Below, piece after piece: positions 49,346 to 57,965 of a stretch of 64,000 nucleotides of DNA. The DNA is from DATHZQ01 sp965216945. GTDB lineage: Bacteria > Actinomycetota > Acidimicrobiia > Spongiisociales > UBA5794. The position numbers and the translations under genes are program-made. Below the pieces are notes generated by a model. The model saw nothing but the letters and a program-made list of their open reading frames with translations, searched no databases and was not told the origin of the DNA. The stretch spans positions 2,356,001-2,420,000 of the forward strand of contig CBDCGU010000003.1 in assembly GCA_965216945.1 (NCBI GenBank), given 5' to 3'. Every line of letters starts with the position of its first letter. Position 1 is the stretch's first letter.

Positions 49346-51142
49346 TCACGGTCGGATCGACCGGAGCCACCTCCGACCGGAGAACAGGCTTGCGTCCGGA
49401 TCGGCGATGTCGCCGAGGGGTTCGAGCACGTCGAGCGGGCGCACCACGTTCCACGTGAGCTCGCCGAGCACTGCGCCACCGTGGGAACCAAGCGCCGCTG
49501 CGGTCCCGGCGAGGACGAGGCAGCCGACACCGGAGCTGCAGACCAGCCCCACGACGGCGATCGCAGCTGCCCCACCGGCGTAGCCGCCACCGACTGAGCC
49601 GGCGGATCGACCGAGCTGGTCCGCCATCTGCCCGAGGTCGCCCGTGGACCACGCTGCGGCCAGGTCGGGCAACTCGAAGAGCACGTCGACGGCGACGCCG
49701 GTATGCGAGAGGCCGCGCGCCAAGGACTCGGCGACCTCGGGCGTCAGGGCGGCGGTGAGGCGCGGCGCCCGGCTCAGGTCGACGGTCAGTGCCTTCGATT
49801 CGACGTAGTCGACGACGGTGGCGGGGTTGAGGGTGTATTCGACCAGGGCCGGTCCCACGTTCGGTACCCGAACGACGCGGGTGGCGATCGTGATCTCGCC
49901 GACCGGAGTGGCTGCAAGCACGGGTTCCGTCAGGCTCGAGGCCATGCCGTTGGCGAACGCCAGCACGGACTCGAGCACGAGCTCCGCATCAGGTTCGCCG
50001 GGATCGAGTCCCTCGCCGGCGACCTTGGTGACCAGCGATGCGAGCCGGTCGGTGTCCACGTAGCGGGCGGCGAGCGCACCGAGCGCAAGCAACCGCACGG
50101 GATCGTCCCGGCTGCGTTCGATCTCGGCGGCGAGAAGATCGGCCACGAGCGCTGGACGTGTTTCGGGTGCGACGGGGGTGAGTGTGGCCAGATACGCGGC
50201 CGCATCCTCCACCGTCACGGCGAGTTGCGCTCGTGCGGTGTCGAGACGCGCCTGCGTGTCCTGCCATAGCGTCCGCTGCGTCTCGAACCGATCGGTCGCG
50301 CCGCGGTGGTCGTCCCAGTGGCCGGCGAGACCGACGAGCATGAGCTCGTCGAATGCTTGCCACGTCGCGGTCTCGGCGGCTGCCGCCTCGGTGGCGAGGC
50401 GGGCGGCGAGGGCATGTCGCTCGACGTACCACTCCGGGAAGTGAGCCGGCTCGAGACCGGCATCTCGTGGCGAGATGCCGGCGATCATCGCCTCGGCCGC
50501 CAGGACGAAGTCGTTTGCGTCGAGCGCGAGCTTCGCCCCCAGCCGCTCGAGATCGCGTTCGAGGTCCGTGATCGCCGCCGCGAGGTGCTCCGGCGCGTGC
50601 GCCGGGACGCCGAGCAGCTCTGCGAGGAGGCGCTGTTTGGCTCGCATCGCATCGAGTCGAGCCTGGAGCAGTTGGGTCGCAACTCCTGCGATCTGCCACC
50701 CCGACGTCTTGCGTTCGTCACCCATCGCGGCCAGTGCTGCGAGGCGCTGCTCGAGTTCCCGAACACGATCGTCGGGCGAGGCGGGAAGTCGAGATGCCAG
50801 GTGCCGTGTCACCCACTTCGGGTACGCATCACTCGTGGCGTTGTTCAACGCAAACCGTACGAAGTCGATCCCGGATCGTGATGAGGTCGAGCCGAGGGTG
50901 ATCGTTGTCGCCCCGGCGACCTCGAGCAGCTCGGCGCGCTCGTTGAGCGATACCTCCCATGCCCCGAGCCACTCCTCAGCGGCGGCAGCGGTGCCGGCAA
51001 CCGACGCGCTCGCCGCCGTGTAGCCATGGGTGCTCAACACGCCGCATGCGTCCGAACATCGGCGGCCCACCGTCTCGCGGGCTGCGATCAGCGTATGCGC
51101 CAAGGCGTCGAGCGCATCCGGATCGGCGGAGTGTACTGACAT
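49346..51142 (-). CDS. 598-aa protein with WXG-like N-terminus and glycine-zipper C-terminus
   Basis: The family is not recognised as a whole. Residues 1-75 (HSADPDALDALAHTLIAARE, then AAAAEEWLGAWEVSLNERAE) look like the helical hairpin of WXG100-type secretion domains. The middle is long alpha-helical and Ala/Leu/Arg-rich. Near the C-terminus GGGYAGGAAAIAVVGLVCSS is a hydrophobic glycine-zipper segment. This layout recalls type VII secretion substrates, but no EccC or other ESX gene is in the window and no toxin motif is seen. The ATG at 51142 is preferred over the TTG at 51145. The transcript may be almost leaderless. Confidence 0.6.
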   Translation of the reverse strand: MSVHSADPDALDALAHTLIAARETVGRRCSDACGVLSTHGYTAASASVAGTAAAAEEWLGAWEVSLNERAELLEVAGATTITLGSTSSRSGIDFVRFALNNATSDAYPKWVTRHLASRLPASPDDRVRELEQRLAALAAMGDERKTSGWQIAGVATQLLQARLDAMRAKQRLLAELLGVPAHAPEHLAAAITDLERDLERLGAKLALDANDFVLAAEAMIAGISPRDAGLEPAHFPEWYVERHALAARLATEAAAAETATWQAFDELMLVGLAGHWDDHRGATDRFETQRTLWQDTQARLDTARAQLAVTVEDAAAYLATLTPVAPETRPALVADLLAAEIERSRDDPVRLLALGALAARYVDTDRLASLVTKVAGEGLDPGEPDAELVLESVLAFANGMASSLTEPVLAATPVGEITIATRVVRVPNVGPALVEYTLNPATVVDYVESKALTVDLSRAPRLTAALTPEVAESLARGLSHTGVAVDVLFELPDLAAAWSTGDLGQMADQLGRSAGSVGGGYAGGAAAIAVVGLVCSSGVGCLVLAGTAAALGSHGGAVLGELTWNVVRPLDVLEPLGDIADPDASLFSGRRWLRSIRP

Positions 51143-51152
51143 CAATGGTGAC

Positions 51153-51180
51153 TATATAACAGTAGTTGATAGTACTTCAA
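51153..51180 (-). promoter_or_regulatory. Candidate promoter for the 598-aa gene
   Basis: On the minus strand TTGAAG (51175-51180) and TATATA (51153-51158) are separated by 16 bp, close to a housekeeping -35/-10 pair. The -10 ends 10 bases before the ATG at 51142, so the transcript would have almost no leader. Confidence 0.5.
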
Positions 51181-51181
51181 C

Positions 51182-51250
51182 CTAGTTGGGATTGTTCGGA
51201 TCGTCGTGCCCGCCGGCCGGCGTCGACAACGATGTATCTCGCAGCGCCAT
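51182..51250 (-). CDS. Small ORF, 22 aa, unknown
   Basis: A 22-residue frame, MALRDTSLSTPAGGHDDPNN-PN, whose ATG follows GGAAAGGAG by five bases, an excellent ribosome site. It ends 40 bp upstream of the 598-aa gene on the same strand and is divergent from the repeat-protein gene. It may be a leader peptide or a small protein. No family is recognised. Confidence 0.45.
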   Translation of the reverse strand: MALRDTSLSTPAGGHDDPNNPN

Positions 51251-51321
51251 GAGATCTCCTTTCCTGGCGGGGGCAGCGCAACAGAGCTGGCCCGAGCAGG
51301 ATCAAGGGAGAGAGAGAATCC

Positions 51322-53124
51322 ATGCCGCGCTATCAGACCGACGTGGTCATCGTCGACCACGACCTCATCTTGGAGACTCGCGCCGGTGACGAGATCGCCC
51401 GGATCGACCAGGCCGGGAACATCGTGGCCAGGCGTGATGTCGGCGGATCGATCGTCGATGTCTTTGCGTTCGACGCCGCCAGTGGCGAGTTGAAGATCGG
51501 CGCCGCCGCCAACGCGGGTGACGTGAAGGTCGTCGGCGACGCCGGCACGCCGACCGCAACGATCGACGGTGCGACCGCTGCGCTGCAACTCGGGACGGAC
51601 GGCGTGGATGGCAACCTCATCGTTTGCAACGCCGGCGGTGACGTGATCCTGGAATTCGACGCCGCCACGGGAGAGTTGACGGTCGGCGGCAACCTCGTCG
51701 ACGGCGAGATCGTCGTGCGCGACGGCGCCGAGCGCGATGCGATCCGTCTGGACGGCAACGGAGCCGCCGGCTATTTCGGACTCGAAGGCAATGAGGGTGA
51801 CGTTGTCGTGCTCGATGCGTCCGGAAGGGTCGTCGCTCGACTCGACGGCAGCGGCGCAGGCCTGTGGGTGGGCGCCGAAGGCCACGCCGGACGTGTCGTC
51901 GGCATCGACGGCGGTGGCGGTGAGGCGTTCTATCTCGACGCCGCTTCCGCCGTGCTGCGGCTCGGCCGGGTGGAGAACGAGGGTGACCTGCGCATCCGCG
52001 ACAACGCCGGAAGCGATGCACTGTGGTTCGACGGCGCCAACGCCCACCTGCGGGTCGGTGTCGCAGGCAATGAGGGCGACCTCGAGGTCCAGGACGGCAG
52101 CGGCCGCAGGGTGATGCACTTCGATGGCCGATACGCCGCACTCCACATCGGGGCCCAAGGCAACGAGGGTGACATCCAGGTGTACGACGGCAGCGGCCGG
52201 AACGTCTTCGACGTGGAGTCGAGCTTTGCGCTGGTGCGGATCGGCGCCGAGGGCAACGAGGGTGACATCCAACTCGTCGACAACGCCGGTCAGAACGCCA
52301 TCCGGCTCGACGCCGGGGCGGCCCAGGTGCTCATCGGCACCGTCGAGAACGAGGGCGACATCCGCATCTACGACAGCGCCGGCCAGCAGGTCTTCCACCT
52401 CAACGGCGCCAACGCCCAACTGTTCGTCGGTGCGGCGAACAACGAAGGTGACATCATCGTCTACGACAACGACGGCGATGAGGCCTTCCGGGTCGACGGT
52501 GGCTCCGCTCAGGTGCACATCGGCAACGATGACAACGAAGGCGACCTGTTCATCTACGACAACAACGGCCGGGAGGCATTGCGTTTCGACGGCGGCACCG
52601 CCCAGCTGTGGCTGGGAGCCGAGGACAACGAGGGCGATCTGCGCATTCGCAACGATGCCGGCAACGAGACGATCCATCTCAACGGCAGCAGCGGCGACAT
52701 CATCCTGAGAAACGGTGATGCGGCTGAGGACTTCGACGTCGCCGATGTCGCCGAGGCCGTGCCCGGCACGGTGATGGTGTTGGAAGAGGACGGCCGGCTG
52801 CACCCGTGCGCCGCGGCACACGATCGTCGCGTCGTCGGTGTCGTGGCCGGAGCCGGGTCATACCGCCCTGGAGTGATCCTCGACCGCGACCCCGCCAAGG
52901 GGGCACGGCGAGCGCCTGTGTCGATCATGGGCAAGGTGGCGGTGAAGGCCGATGCGTCCGCCCACCCGATCAAGGCGGGCGACCTGCTCACGACGTCGAC
53001 GACGGTGGGGTGCGCTCGTGCGGTGACGGATTCCGCAGCCGCGGTGGGTGCGGTGCTCGGCAAGGCGCTCACGCCCCTCGACGCCGGGGTCGGCATGGTC
53101 GACATGCTGATCTCCCTGCAGTAG
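51322..53124 (+). CDS. Protein of ~13 tandem 31-residue repeats with conserved C-terminal domain
   Basis: A 600-residue acidic protein. From about residue 62 to 480 it consists of near-perfect 31-residue units of the form [LIV]-x-[IV]-x-D-x-x-G-x-x-x-x-x-x-D-G-...-x-G-x-x-x-N-E-G-D, for example LRIRDNAGSDALWFDGANAH. Such strict spacing suggests a beta-solenoid or trimeric fibre. The last ~120 residues (PGTVMVLEEDGRLHPCAAA, SIMGKVAVKADASAHPIKAG, LGKALTPL) form a conserved domain found at the C-terminus of repeat and fibre-like proteins. No signal peptide is present. It heads an operon with a metzincin and a HEAT protein. Confidence 0.8.
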   Translation: MPRYQTDVVIVDHDLILETRAGDEIARIDQAGNIVARRDVGGSIVDVFAFDAASGELKIGAAANAGDVKVVGDAGTPTATIDGATAALQLGTDGVDGNLIVCNAGGDVILEFDAATGELTVGGNLVDGEIVVRDGAERDAIRLDGNGAAGYFGLEGNEGDVVVLDASGRVVARLDGSGAGLWVGAEGHAGRVVGIDGGGGEAFYLDAASAVLRLGRVENEGDLRIRDNAGSDALWFDGANAHLRVGVAGNEGDLEVQDGSGRRVMHFDGRYAALHIGAQGNEGDIQVYDGSGRNVFDVESSFALVRIGAEGNEGDIQLVDNAGQNAIRLDAGAAQVLIGTVENEGDIRIYDSAGQQVFHLNGANAQLFVGAANNEGDIIVYDNDGDEAFRVDGGSAQVHIGNDDNEGDLFIYDNNGREALRFDGGTAQLWLGAEDNEGDLRIRNDAGNETIHLNGSSGDIILRNGDAAEDFDVADVAEAVPGTVMVLEEDGRLHPCAAAHDRRVVGVVAGAGSYRPGVILDRDPAKGARRAPVSIMGKVAVKADASAHPIKAGDLLTTSTTVGCARAVTDSAAAVGAVLGKALTPLDAGVGMVDMLISLQ

Positions 53125-53132
53125 GTAGCGTC

Positions 53133-53915
53133 ATGGATATCAGCGTCAAGGATCTGATGCTCTGTGTCGATCTCGACCTCACACAGGACCAGTCGGTCCT
53201 GCGGAGGTTGTTCGGTTTCCGCCGCACCCTGGTCCCACCCGACCCGACCGGAGTTGCCGCCTCGGTCTCCGTGCGCCAACTGGCCGAGGATATCGACGGC
53301 GACCATGTTCATCTCAACGTCATCCGGGTCGGCTTCGACGACTTCAACGACACCGAGGAGGACAGCGCCCTCATCGACATCGACTACTCCATCTACCGCA
53401 TTCGCAACATATTTCGCCCGCAAGGAGTCGGCGTTGGTCGCGTGAAGCATTACGTCGTCGAAGGTGACGACGACGCCGACGAGTTCGCCGACATCGACGA
53501 CACCGACGAAGCCGAGGATCTGTGGCGGTCGTACTACGTGGACAACGACGGCATCGATGCCTTCGTTGTTCGCACCATCTCGGGGTTTCTCGGTCTCTCG
53601 CCGGTGGGCGGGGACTGCGGCAAGCAGAGCAAGGACGACGGGCTCTTGGCAGGGGGCGTCGACAATGGCCCGGAAGGGATGTCGCGCACGTTTGCCCACG
53701 AGGTCGGACACTTCCTCGGGTTGCCGCACAACCACAACGCCCTGCCGGCGGGGCCGTGCCCGGCGACGACGGCCGGGCAGAACAACCTGATGGCGCAGAC
53801 GGGCTGTACCCCGTTCGTCGGCGGGGCTCGTGACGTTCGCAACTCCGTGTTGTTGACCAATGCCCAGGGGAATTCGATGGACGACCACTGTGTGATTCAG
53901 GGAGCCTGCTCATGA
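53133..53915 (+). CDS. Metzincin-type zinc metalloprotease-like protein
   Basis: A 260-residue protein with the full metzincin zinc signature HEVGHFLGLPH (about residue 190) and a candidate Met-turn in NNLMAQ (about 217). The first ~180 residues are acidic and lack a signal peptide (MDISVKDLMLCVDLDL). Cys pairs (GDCGKQ, GPCPA, TGCTP) could form disulfides if exported. It lies 8 bp after the repeat-protein gene and overlaps the next gene by ATGA, so the three are cotranslated. It may process the repeat protein; that is inference. Confidence 0.8.
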   Translation: MDISVKDLMLCVDLDLTQDQSVLRRLFGFRRTLVPPDPTGVAASVSVRQLAEDIDGDHVHLNVIRVGFDDFNDTEEDSALIDIDYSIYRIRNIFRPQGVGVGRVKHYVVEGDDDADEFADIDDTDEAEDLWRSYYVDNDGIDAFVVRTISGFLGLSPVGGDCGKQSKDDGLLAGGVDNGPEGMSRTFAHEVGHFLGLPHNHNALPAGPCPATTAGQNNLMAQTGCTPFVGGARDVRNSVLLTNAQGNSMDDHCVIQGACS

Positions 53916-54898
53916 CCGATCGCCAATCGACCGGACCAACGCCGGCCCAGCTGCGGGCGCTGGTTCGTAGCGCACCCCAAACGCCAGGGCGCAACGAAGC
54001 ATTGCTCGACCTGCTCGCCGAGGCTCCGCCGGGACTCGACCGAACGTTGCGGACGCTGGCTCTCGATCCGAAACGGGATCGGGCCATGCGGCTCCACGCC
54101 GTGTCCGCGCTCGGGCGCCGAGCGACGCCGGCGTCACGCCGTGCGCTGCGGGAGGCCCTTTCGGTCGATGACGAGGTCGTTCGGCGACGCGCCGTGGCTC
54201 GGCTCGGCAAGATCGGCACCCCTGAGGACCTGGAGATGCTCAAGGCAGTGCGTACCGGCAACGCGGCGACCCATCGCACGCTGCGGGCCGCCAAGTGCTT
54301 CCTCTCGTACCGGCACCGGATGGGGCAGTACCGGCACGATACGCCGCAGCGCACGTACGCCGCGACGACGAGCGATGCTGTGCAAATGCGCACCGGCGCC
54401 CTGACGAAGACGTTGCGGAGCCGAGTCGAGCTCGGCGGCGTCGACGTGCCCGGACTCGATGGGGAGCTCGACGCCGCCTGGCGTCTCGAGTGCCCGAGCG
54501 AATCGTTCGTCTTCGTGCCCAACCACGATGTCGCCGGCGAGACGATGCTGACCCTGGCCGAGAGCCAGGCGATGCCCGGCGTGCTCGTGAGCCAGAACGT
54601 GGAGACCGGGACGTTCGATCCGGCGTTCTACATCACGACCGACCCGGCCGGACACGACCGCTTTCACGTCTTCGGGGTACGCGGTTCCGGCGCCGTCGCC
54701 CTGTACGGCACAGGCGCGGTCGACGACGGAGTCGTGAGCTTCGACGTGACGTCGACCGATCGCCCGCTCGTGCCGCCGGTGACGGTGCGGGCGACATACA
54801 CGGTGGCCACCGGACGTGTCCGGTTCCAGACAGCGCTCGTCGAGCCCCGCTTCTCCGAGGGTCAGCAGCGCCGGCGGAGGCAACCACGCGAAGGCTGA
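53912..54898 (+). CDS. HEAT-repeat protein with beta-rich C-terminal domain
   Basis: A 328-residue protein. Residues 45-130 hold about three HEAT-like helical repeats (DRAMRLHAVSALGRRATPAS, DEVVRRRAVARLGKIGTPED). Residues 150-310 are strand-rich, with LDAAWRLECPSESFVFVPNH and PAFYITTDPAGHDRFHVFGV. No family is recognised for the second part. Start overlaps the metzincin stop. It is the last gene of a three-gene operon that ends in a hairpin at 54921. Confidence 0.65.
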   Translation: MTDRQSTGPTPAQLRALVRSAPQTPGRNEALLDLLAEAPPGLDRTLRTLALDPKRDRAMRLHAVSALGRRATPASRRALREALSVDDEVVRRRAVARLGKIGTPEDLEMLKAVRTGNAATHRTLRAAKCFLSYRHRMGQYRHDTPQRTYAATTSDAVQMRTGALTKTLRSRVELGGVDVPGLDGELDAAWRLECPSESFVFVPNHDVAGETMLTLAESQAMPGVLVSQNVETGTFDPAFYITTDPAGHDRFHVFGVRGSGAVALYGTGAVDDGVVSFDVTSTDRPLVPPVTVRATYTVATGRVRFQTALVEPRFSEGQQRRRRQPREG

Positions 54899-54920
54899 TG
54901 CCAATCGGGGGAACGGACGT

Positions 54921-54946
54921 CACGAGGGGTCTGCGGGCCCCTCGTG
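54921..54946 (+). terminator. Terminator hairpin after the repeat-protein operon
   Basis: CACGAGGGG (54921-54929) and CCCCTCGTG (54938-54946) form a 9-bp stem with an 8-base loop, 23 bases after the operon's last stop codon. Confidence 0.65.
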
Positions 54947-55109
54947 GCGCGAGCGACGGGCGCGAGCCGGTGTCTCGATCGGTACGGATGACAACAGGTC
55001 GGGCGACCGATGGGCATGTCGATCTGAGGTTGTAAGTTGGCTCAGATCGCGTCAGCTGCAAAGGCCAGTTGACTCGTTACACTGCCCGAGCTCGAAGACG
55101 GATTCTCAC

Positions 55110-55997
55110 ATGACCACCCTTCTCACCCGCAAGCTGAACTTTCCCCATCCGACCAGGCCGCAGGTGCTCCGCGGTGCGACCGACTTTGCTTTGCTGACAG
55201 CCGGCGCCGTCCTGCTGGTCTATGCCTTCCGCACGTTCATGTTCCCGTACGGCATCGCCGGTGGCGGCGTCGGGGGCGTGGCCCTCGTGGTGAACGACTG
55301 GCTGGGCCTGGCGCCCGGGCTCACGATGATGCTGCTGAACATCCCGGTCGTGATCCTCGGCTACCGCATGCTCGGAGGCGTGCGATTCCTCGTCCGGACC
55401 GCCTACGTGGTCGTTGTGTACAACCTCGGCGTGGACACCATCGGTCGGCTGTTCCCGGCCGCTCCGTCGGACGATCTGCTGCTCATCGCATTGTTCGGAG
55501 GTGTGGTGTCCGGGATCGGGGCCGGTCTGGTCTTTCGGGCGGGAGGCACCGCAGCCGGAACCGGTGTCATCAGCCGCATCATCCAACTCCGCACCGGGGT
55601 CCCCGTCAGCCAGATCTACCTCGGGCTCGACGGGCTGGTGATCGCGATGCAAGGGCTGGCATTCGGCTGGGAGAACGCGCTCTACAGCCTCGTCCTGCTG
55701 TTCGTGAACGGCCTCGCCCTGGACTACGTGCTCGAGGGCCCCAGCGTCGTGCGCACCCTCACCGTCGTCACCGACAAGCCTGAAGCGGTGTCCGCCGTCG
55801 TGTTCGACACGATGCGGGTCGGAGTCACGCAGTGGCAGGCCCGCGGCATGTACACCGACAACGATCGGCAGATTCTGTTCTGCACCGTGAGCCGGGCGGA
55901 GGCGCCGCGGCTGGTGGAAGCCATCCAGGACGCCGATCCCGAGGCGTTCACCGTGGTCGGCCACGCCCACCAACGCCGGGGTGGCCTGGTCCGCTAG
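55110..55997 (+). CDS. YitT family membrane protein
   Basis: A 295-residue protein with five or six hydrophobic segments in the first 200 residues (LLTAGAVLLVYAFRTFMFPYG, GLTMMLLNIPVVILGYRMLG) and a C-terminal DUF2179 domain (VTDKPEAVSAVVFDTMRVGV, LFCTVSRAEAPRLVEAI). The YitT family is widespread and its transport substrate is not settled. The preceding ~210 bp hold only the operon terminator. Confidence 0.9.
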   Translation: MTTLLTRKLNFPHPTRPQVLRGATDFALLTAGAVLLVYAFRTFMFPYGIAGGGVGGVALVVNDWLGLAPGLTMMLLNIPVVILGYRMLGGVRFLVRTAYVVVVYNLGVDTIGRLFPAAPSDDLLLIALFGGVVSGIGAGLVFRAGGTAAGTGVISRIIQLRTGVPVSQIYLGLDGLVIAMQGLAFGWENALYSLVLLFVNGLALDYVLEGPSVVRTLTVVTDKPEAVSAVVFDTMRVGVTQWQARGMYTDNDRQILFCTVSRAEAPRLVEAIQDADPEAFTVVGHAHQRRGGLVR

Positions 55998-56101
55998 CGA
56001 TCAGCTAGCCGCCGCATGCCCCCTCGCCGTGCCGTTTCGGGCGGTTGGAGGCTTGCGGAACTCTGCCCGCACCGATCTGCGCAGAGCGGCATGCCCGCGA
56101 T

Positions 56102-56251
56102 CAGCGACCGAACGTTTGGTCGACCGACCGGTTGGCCCTGCCTTCGTGTTCCGCCCTCTTGGATCTCTTGGCGGCCCGCTTCTCCTTGAGGCTCTTGCTG
56201 GCAGTCTTCATCGAGCCCTTGTCGCCCTTGCTCCTGTCCTTGCTTGCCATC
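56102..56251 (-). CDS. Small basic protein, 49 aa (SLKEKRAAKR type)
   Basis: A 49-residue Lys/Arg-rich protein: MASKDRSKGDKGSMKTASK, then SLKEKRAAKRSKRAEHEG. The ATG follows GGAG by six bases. Small proteins with a '(S)LKEKRAxKR' core are widespread in actinobacteria; their role is unknown, and charge suggests nucleic-acid or ribosome contact. It follows the MscS gene on the same strand by about 150 bp. Confidence 0.7.
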
Positions 56252-56400
56252 GGAATCTCCAGACCCGCCGCCACAGTGGCCGCGTACCTCTCATTGTGTC
56301 ACAGGCGAGTGACGATTCCGGGGGTCTTTCATCGCCGCTCTGCCGTCGACGACGACCCCACCTTGGCTCGTCGAGGGAAGCTCGGATTGACGCCGATCGA

Positions 56401-57225
56401 TCAGCTGGTCTGTTGGGCGGTCGTGTCCGGTTCTGCGCTCTCGAGCCAGGTGCGGAGGACGGCATCCTCGACGCGCCACGCCTCGCGCGCCGGAACGGGC
56501 AGCCGTACGGTGAGATCGACCGTGCCGGTCGACGTCGGCTTGACGAGCACGAAGGCATCGACGATCGGTGTGGAGAGCGAGTAGTCGCGGGCGCGTGCCT
56601 CCATCTGCTTGCGAGCCTCGTCCACGAAGGTTTCCGTGTGGTGGGTTGCCGCATCGAGCAGGATGTCGTGGGCCGCCCGCCACTCCTCCGTCGACACCGG
56701 CACGGTGAACGAGTGGAGCACGTACTCGTGGCCGCGGGTCTCGTTGCCAACGGCCTCGGTCATGAGAATGTTGTTCGGCAGGACCACGGTCTGCCCGGTG
56801 CGGACGTGGCCGGGACCGATTTCGATGAGCGTGGTGGTGAGCAGCGTGTGGTCGATCACGTCTCCGCGATAGGGCCCGATCTGGACTCGGTCTCCGACGG
56901 TGAAGCTCCCCGAGGTCGCTCGGATCAGCGATCCGCTCACCGCCATGATCAGCTCCCTGCCCGCGATCACGGCGGCCACGGCGAAGGCAACGAGCGAGAT
57001 GGCGGCGGTGCGCAGCTCCTGTGCCCACACCACCGCGAGCCCGGCAAGGAGCAGGATCACCGTGATGTTGCGCACCCGCACCAGCAGAAGGCGTCCGTCT
57101 TCGGCAGCCGCCCATGTGCGCCGTTGGACGTATCGAGCGGTGGTGAGTCGAACGATCAGGGCGAGGGCGACCATGACGATGGACGCGATGATCTTCTCGG
57201 TCTCGAGACCCTCGATGAAGCTCAT
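56401..57225 (-). CDS. MscS-type mechanosensitive channel
   Basis: A 274-residue small-conductance mechanosensitive channel family protein. Three hydrophobic helices are seen (KIIASIVMVALALIVRL, ITVILLLAGLAVVWA, ISLVAFAVAAVIAGRELI). The family motif is SFTVGDRVQIGPYRGDV, followed by VVLPNNILM. The C-terminal cytoplasmic domain is short. It releases solutes on osmotic downshift. It stands alone, with the TetR gene upstream in the same direction. Confidence 0.9.
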   Translation of the reverse strand: MSFIEGLETEKIIASIVMVALALIVRLTTARYVQRRTWAAAEDGRLLLVRVRNITVILLLAGLAVVWAQELRTAAISLVAFAVAAVIAGRELIMAVSGSLIRATSGSFTVGDRVQIGPYRGDVIDHTLLTTTLIEIGPGHVRTGQTVVLPNNILMTEAVGNETRGHEYVLHSFTVPVSTEEWRAAHDILLDAATHHTETFVDEARKQMEARARDYSLSTPIVDAFVLVKPTSTGTVDLTVRLPVPAREAWRVEDAVLRTWLESAEPDTTAQQTS

Positions 57226-57327
57226 CGCAGCGAAGAATCCGTGGGCGGCATGCGGGGATTATGCCCCGGGTTGGTGCCCCGGCTTGGCATCATCGAGTCG
57301 GTGGCGGAGCGGGGCGGGCTTCGCCGG

Positions 57328-57903
57328 TCAGCCGGGTGGCAGAACGAGAAGATCGATCAGCGTCTGCTGGAGGGCGAGACGGGCCTGTTTGGACCTGGGG
57401 AGCTCGTTCGGCGTTGTGGCCGCCAGTTGGACGAGGCCGAGATATGCGCCGTACGTGAGCACGGCCCGGCGTTTCGCCTCAGCACGGTCGACGCCGGATT
57501 GGACGAGCAGCTTCGCAACGAATCGGATGCGGTCCCGGGTCACGCCCTTGACGACGGCTTGCACGCTCGGGTCGGGGTGGACCAGGGTCAGCAGGATTCC
57601 CGGCTGTTCGCCGACGGTCGACATCGAAACCGCCAGCAGCTGCCGCAGGCGGTCCTGGGGCGAGCCGCCCGCCGTTTCCAATGCGTCGATGACGTCGTTG
57701 GTGGCGACGTCGCGCCACCGGTTCAGAGTCGCCTCGAGCAACGCACGGCGGGATCCCCAATGCCAGTAGCCGGAGCCCTTCGTCGCACCGAGCGATGCGG
57801 CAAGCGGCTCGATCGCCACGGCGTCCGGTCCGCCCAGCTTCAGGGCAGTCATCGCGGCTTCGACCCAGTCTTCGGCGGTCAGTCGCGGTCTTGCGGTAGA
57901 CAT
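57328..57903 (-). CDS. TetR family transcriptional regulator
   Basis: A 191-residue TetR-type repressor. The N-terminal helix-turn-helix reads DWVEAAMTALKLGGPDAVAI, then LGATKGSGYWHWGSRRALLE. The C-terminal helical ligand domain is variable. An ATG at 57909 is also in frame but lies inside a palindrome, so 57903 is preferred. Two palindromes spaced two helical turns apart lie between it and the divergent DUF2867 gene, pointing to autoregulation and control of that gene. Confidence 0.9.
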   Translation of the reverse strand: MSTARPRLTAEDWVEAAMTALKLGGPDAVAIEPLAASLGATKGSGYWHWGSRRALLEATLNRWRDVATNDVIDALETAGGSPQDRLRQLLAVSMSTVGEQPGILLTLVHPDPSVQAVVKGVTRDRIRFVAKLLVQSGVDRAEAKRRAVLTYGAYLGLVQLAATTPNELPRSKQARLALQQTLIDLLVLPPG

Positions 57904-57906
57904 GAC

Positions 57907-57942
57907 CATACGCTACCGTATGTATCCCATACGCATGCGTAT
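57907..57942. promoter_or_regulatory. Paired palindromic operators for the TetR regulator
   Basis: Palindrome 1 is CATACG-ctac-CGTATG (57907-57922). Palindrome 2 is the perfect ATACGCATGCGTAT (57929-57942). They share the ATACG/CGTAT half-site, and their centres are 21 bp apart, two helical turns, on the same face of DNA. They overlap the region before both divergent genes. Confidence 0.7.
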
Positions 57943-57965
57943 TGTCCGCCGAGTTGGAGGGTCAG

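Noticed and set aside
51322..53124. 93-bp DNA period in the repeat gene as a CRISPR or satellite
   Set aside because: The period is three times 31 codons, the frame is kept throughout, and DNA varies at synonymous positions, so it is a protein repeat.
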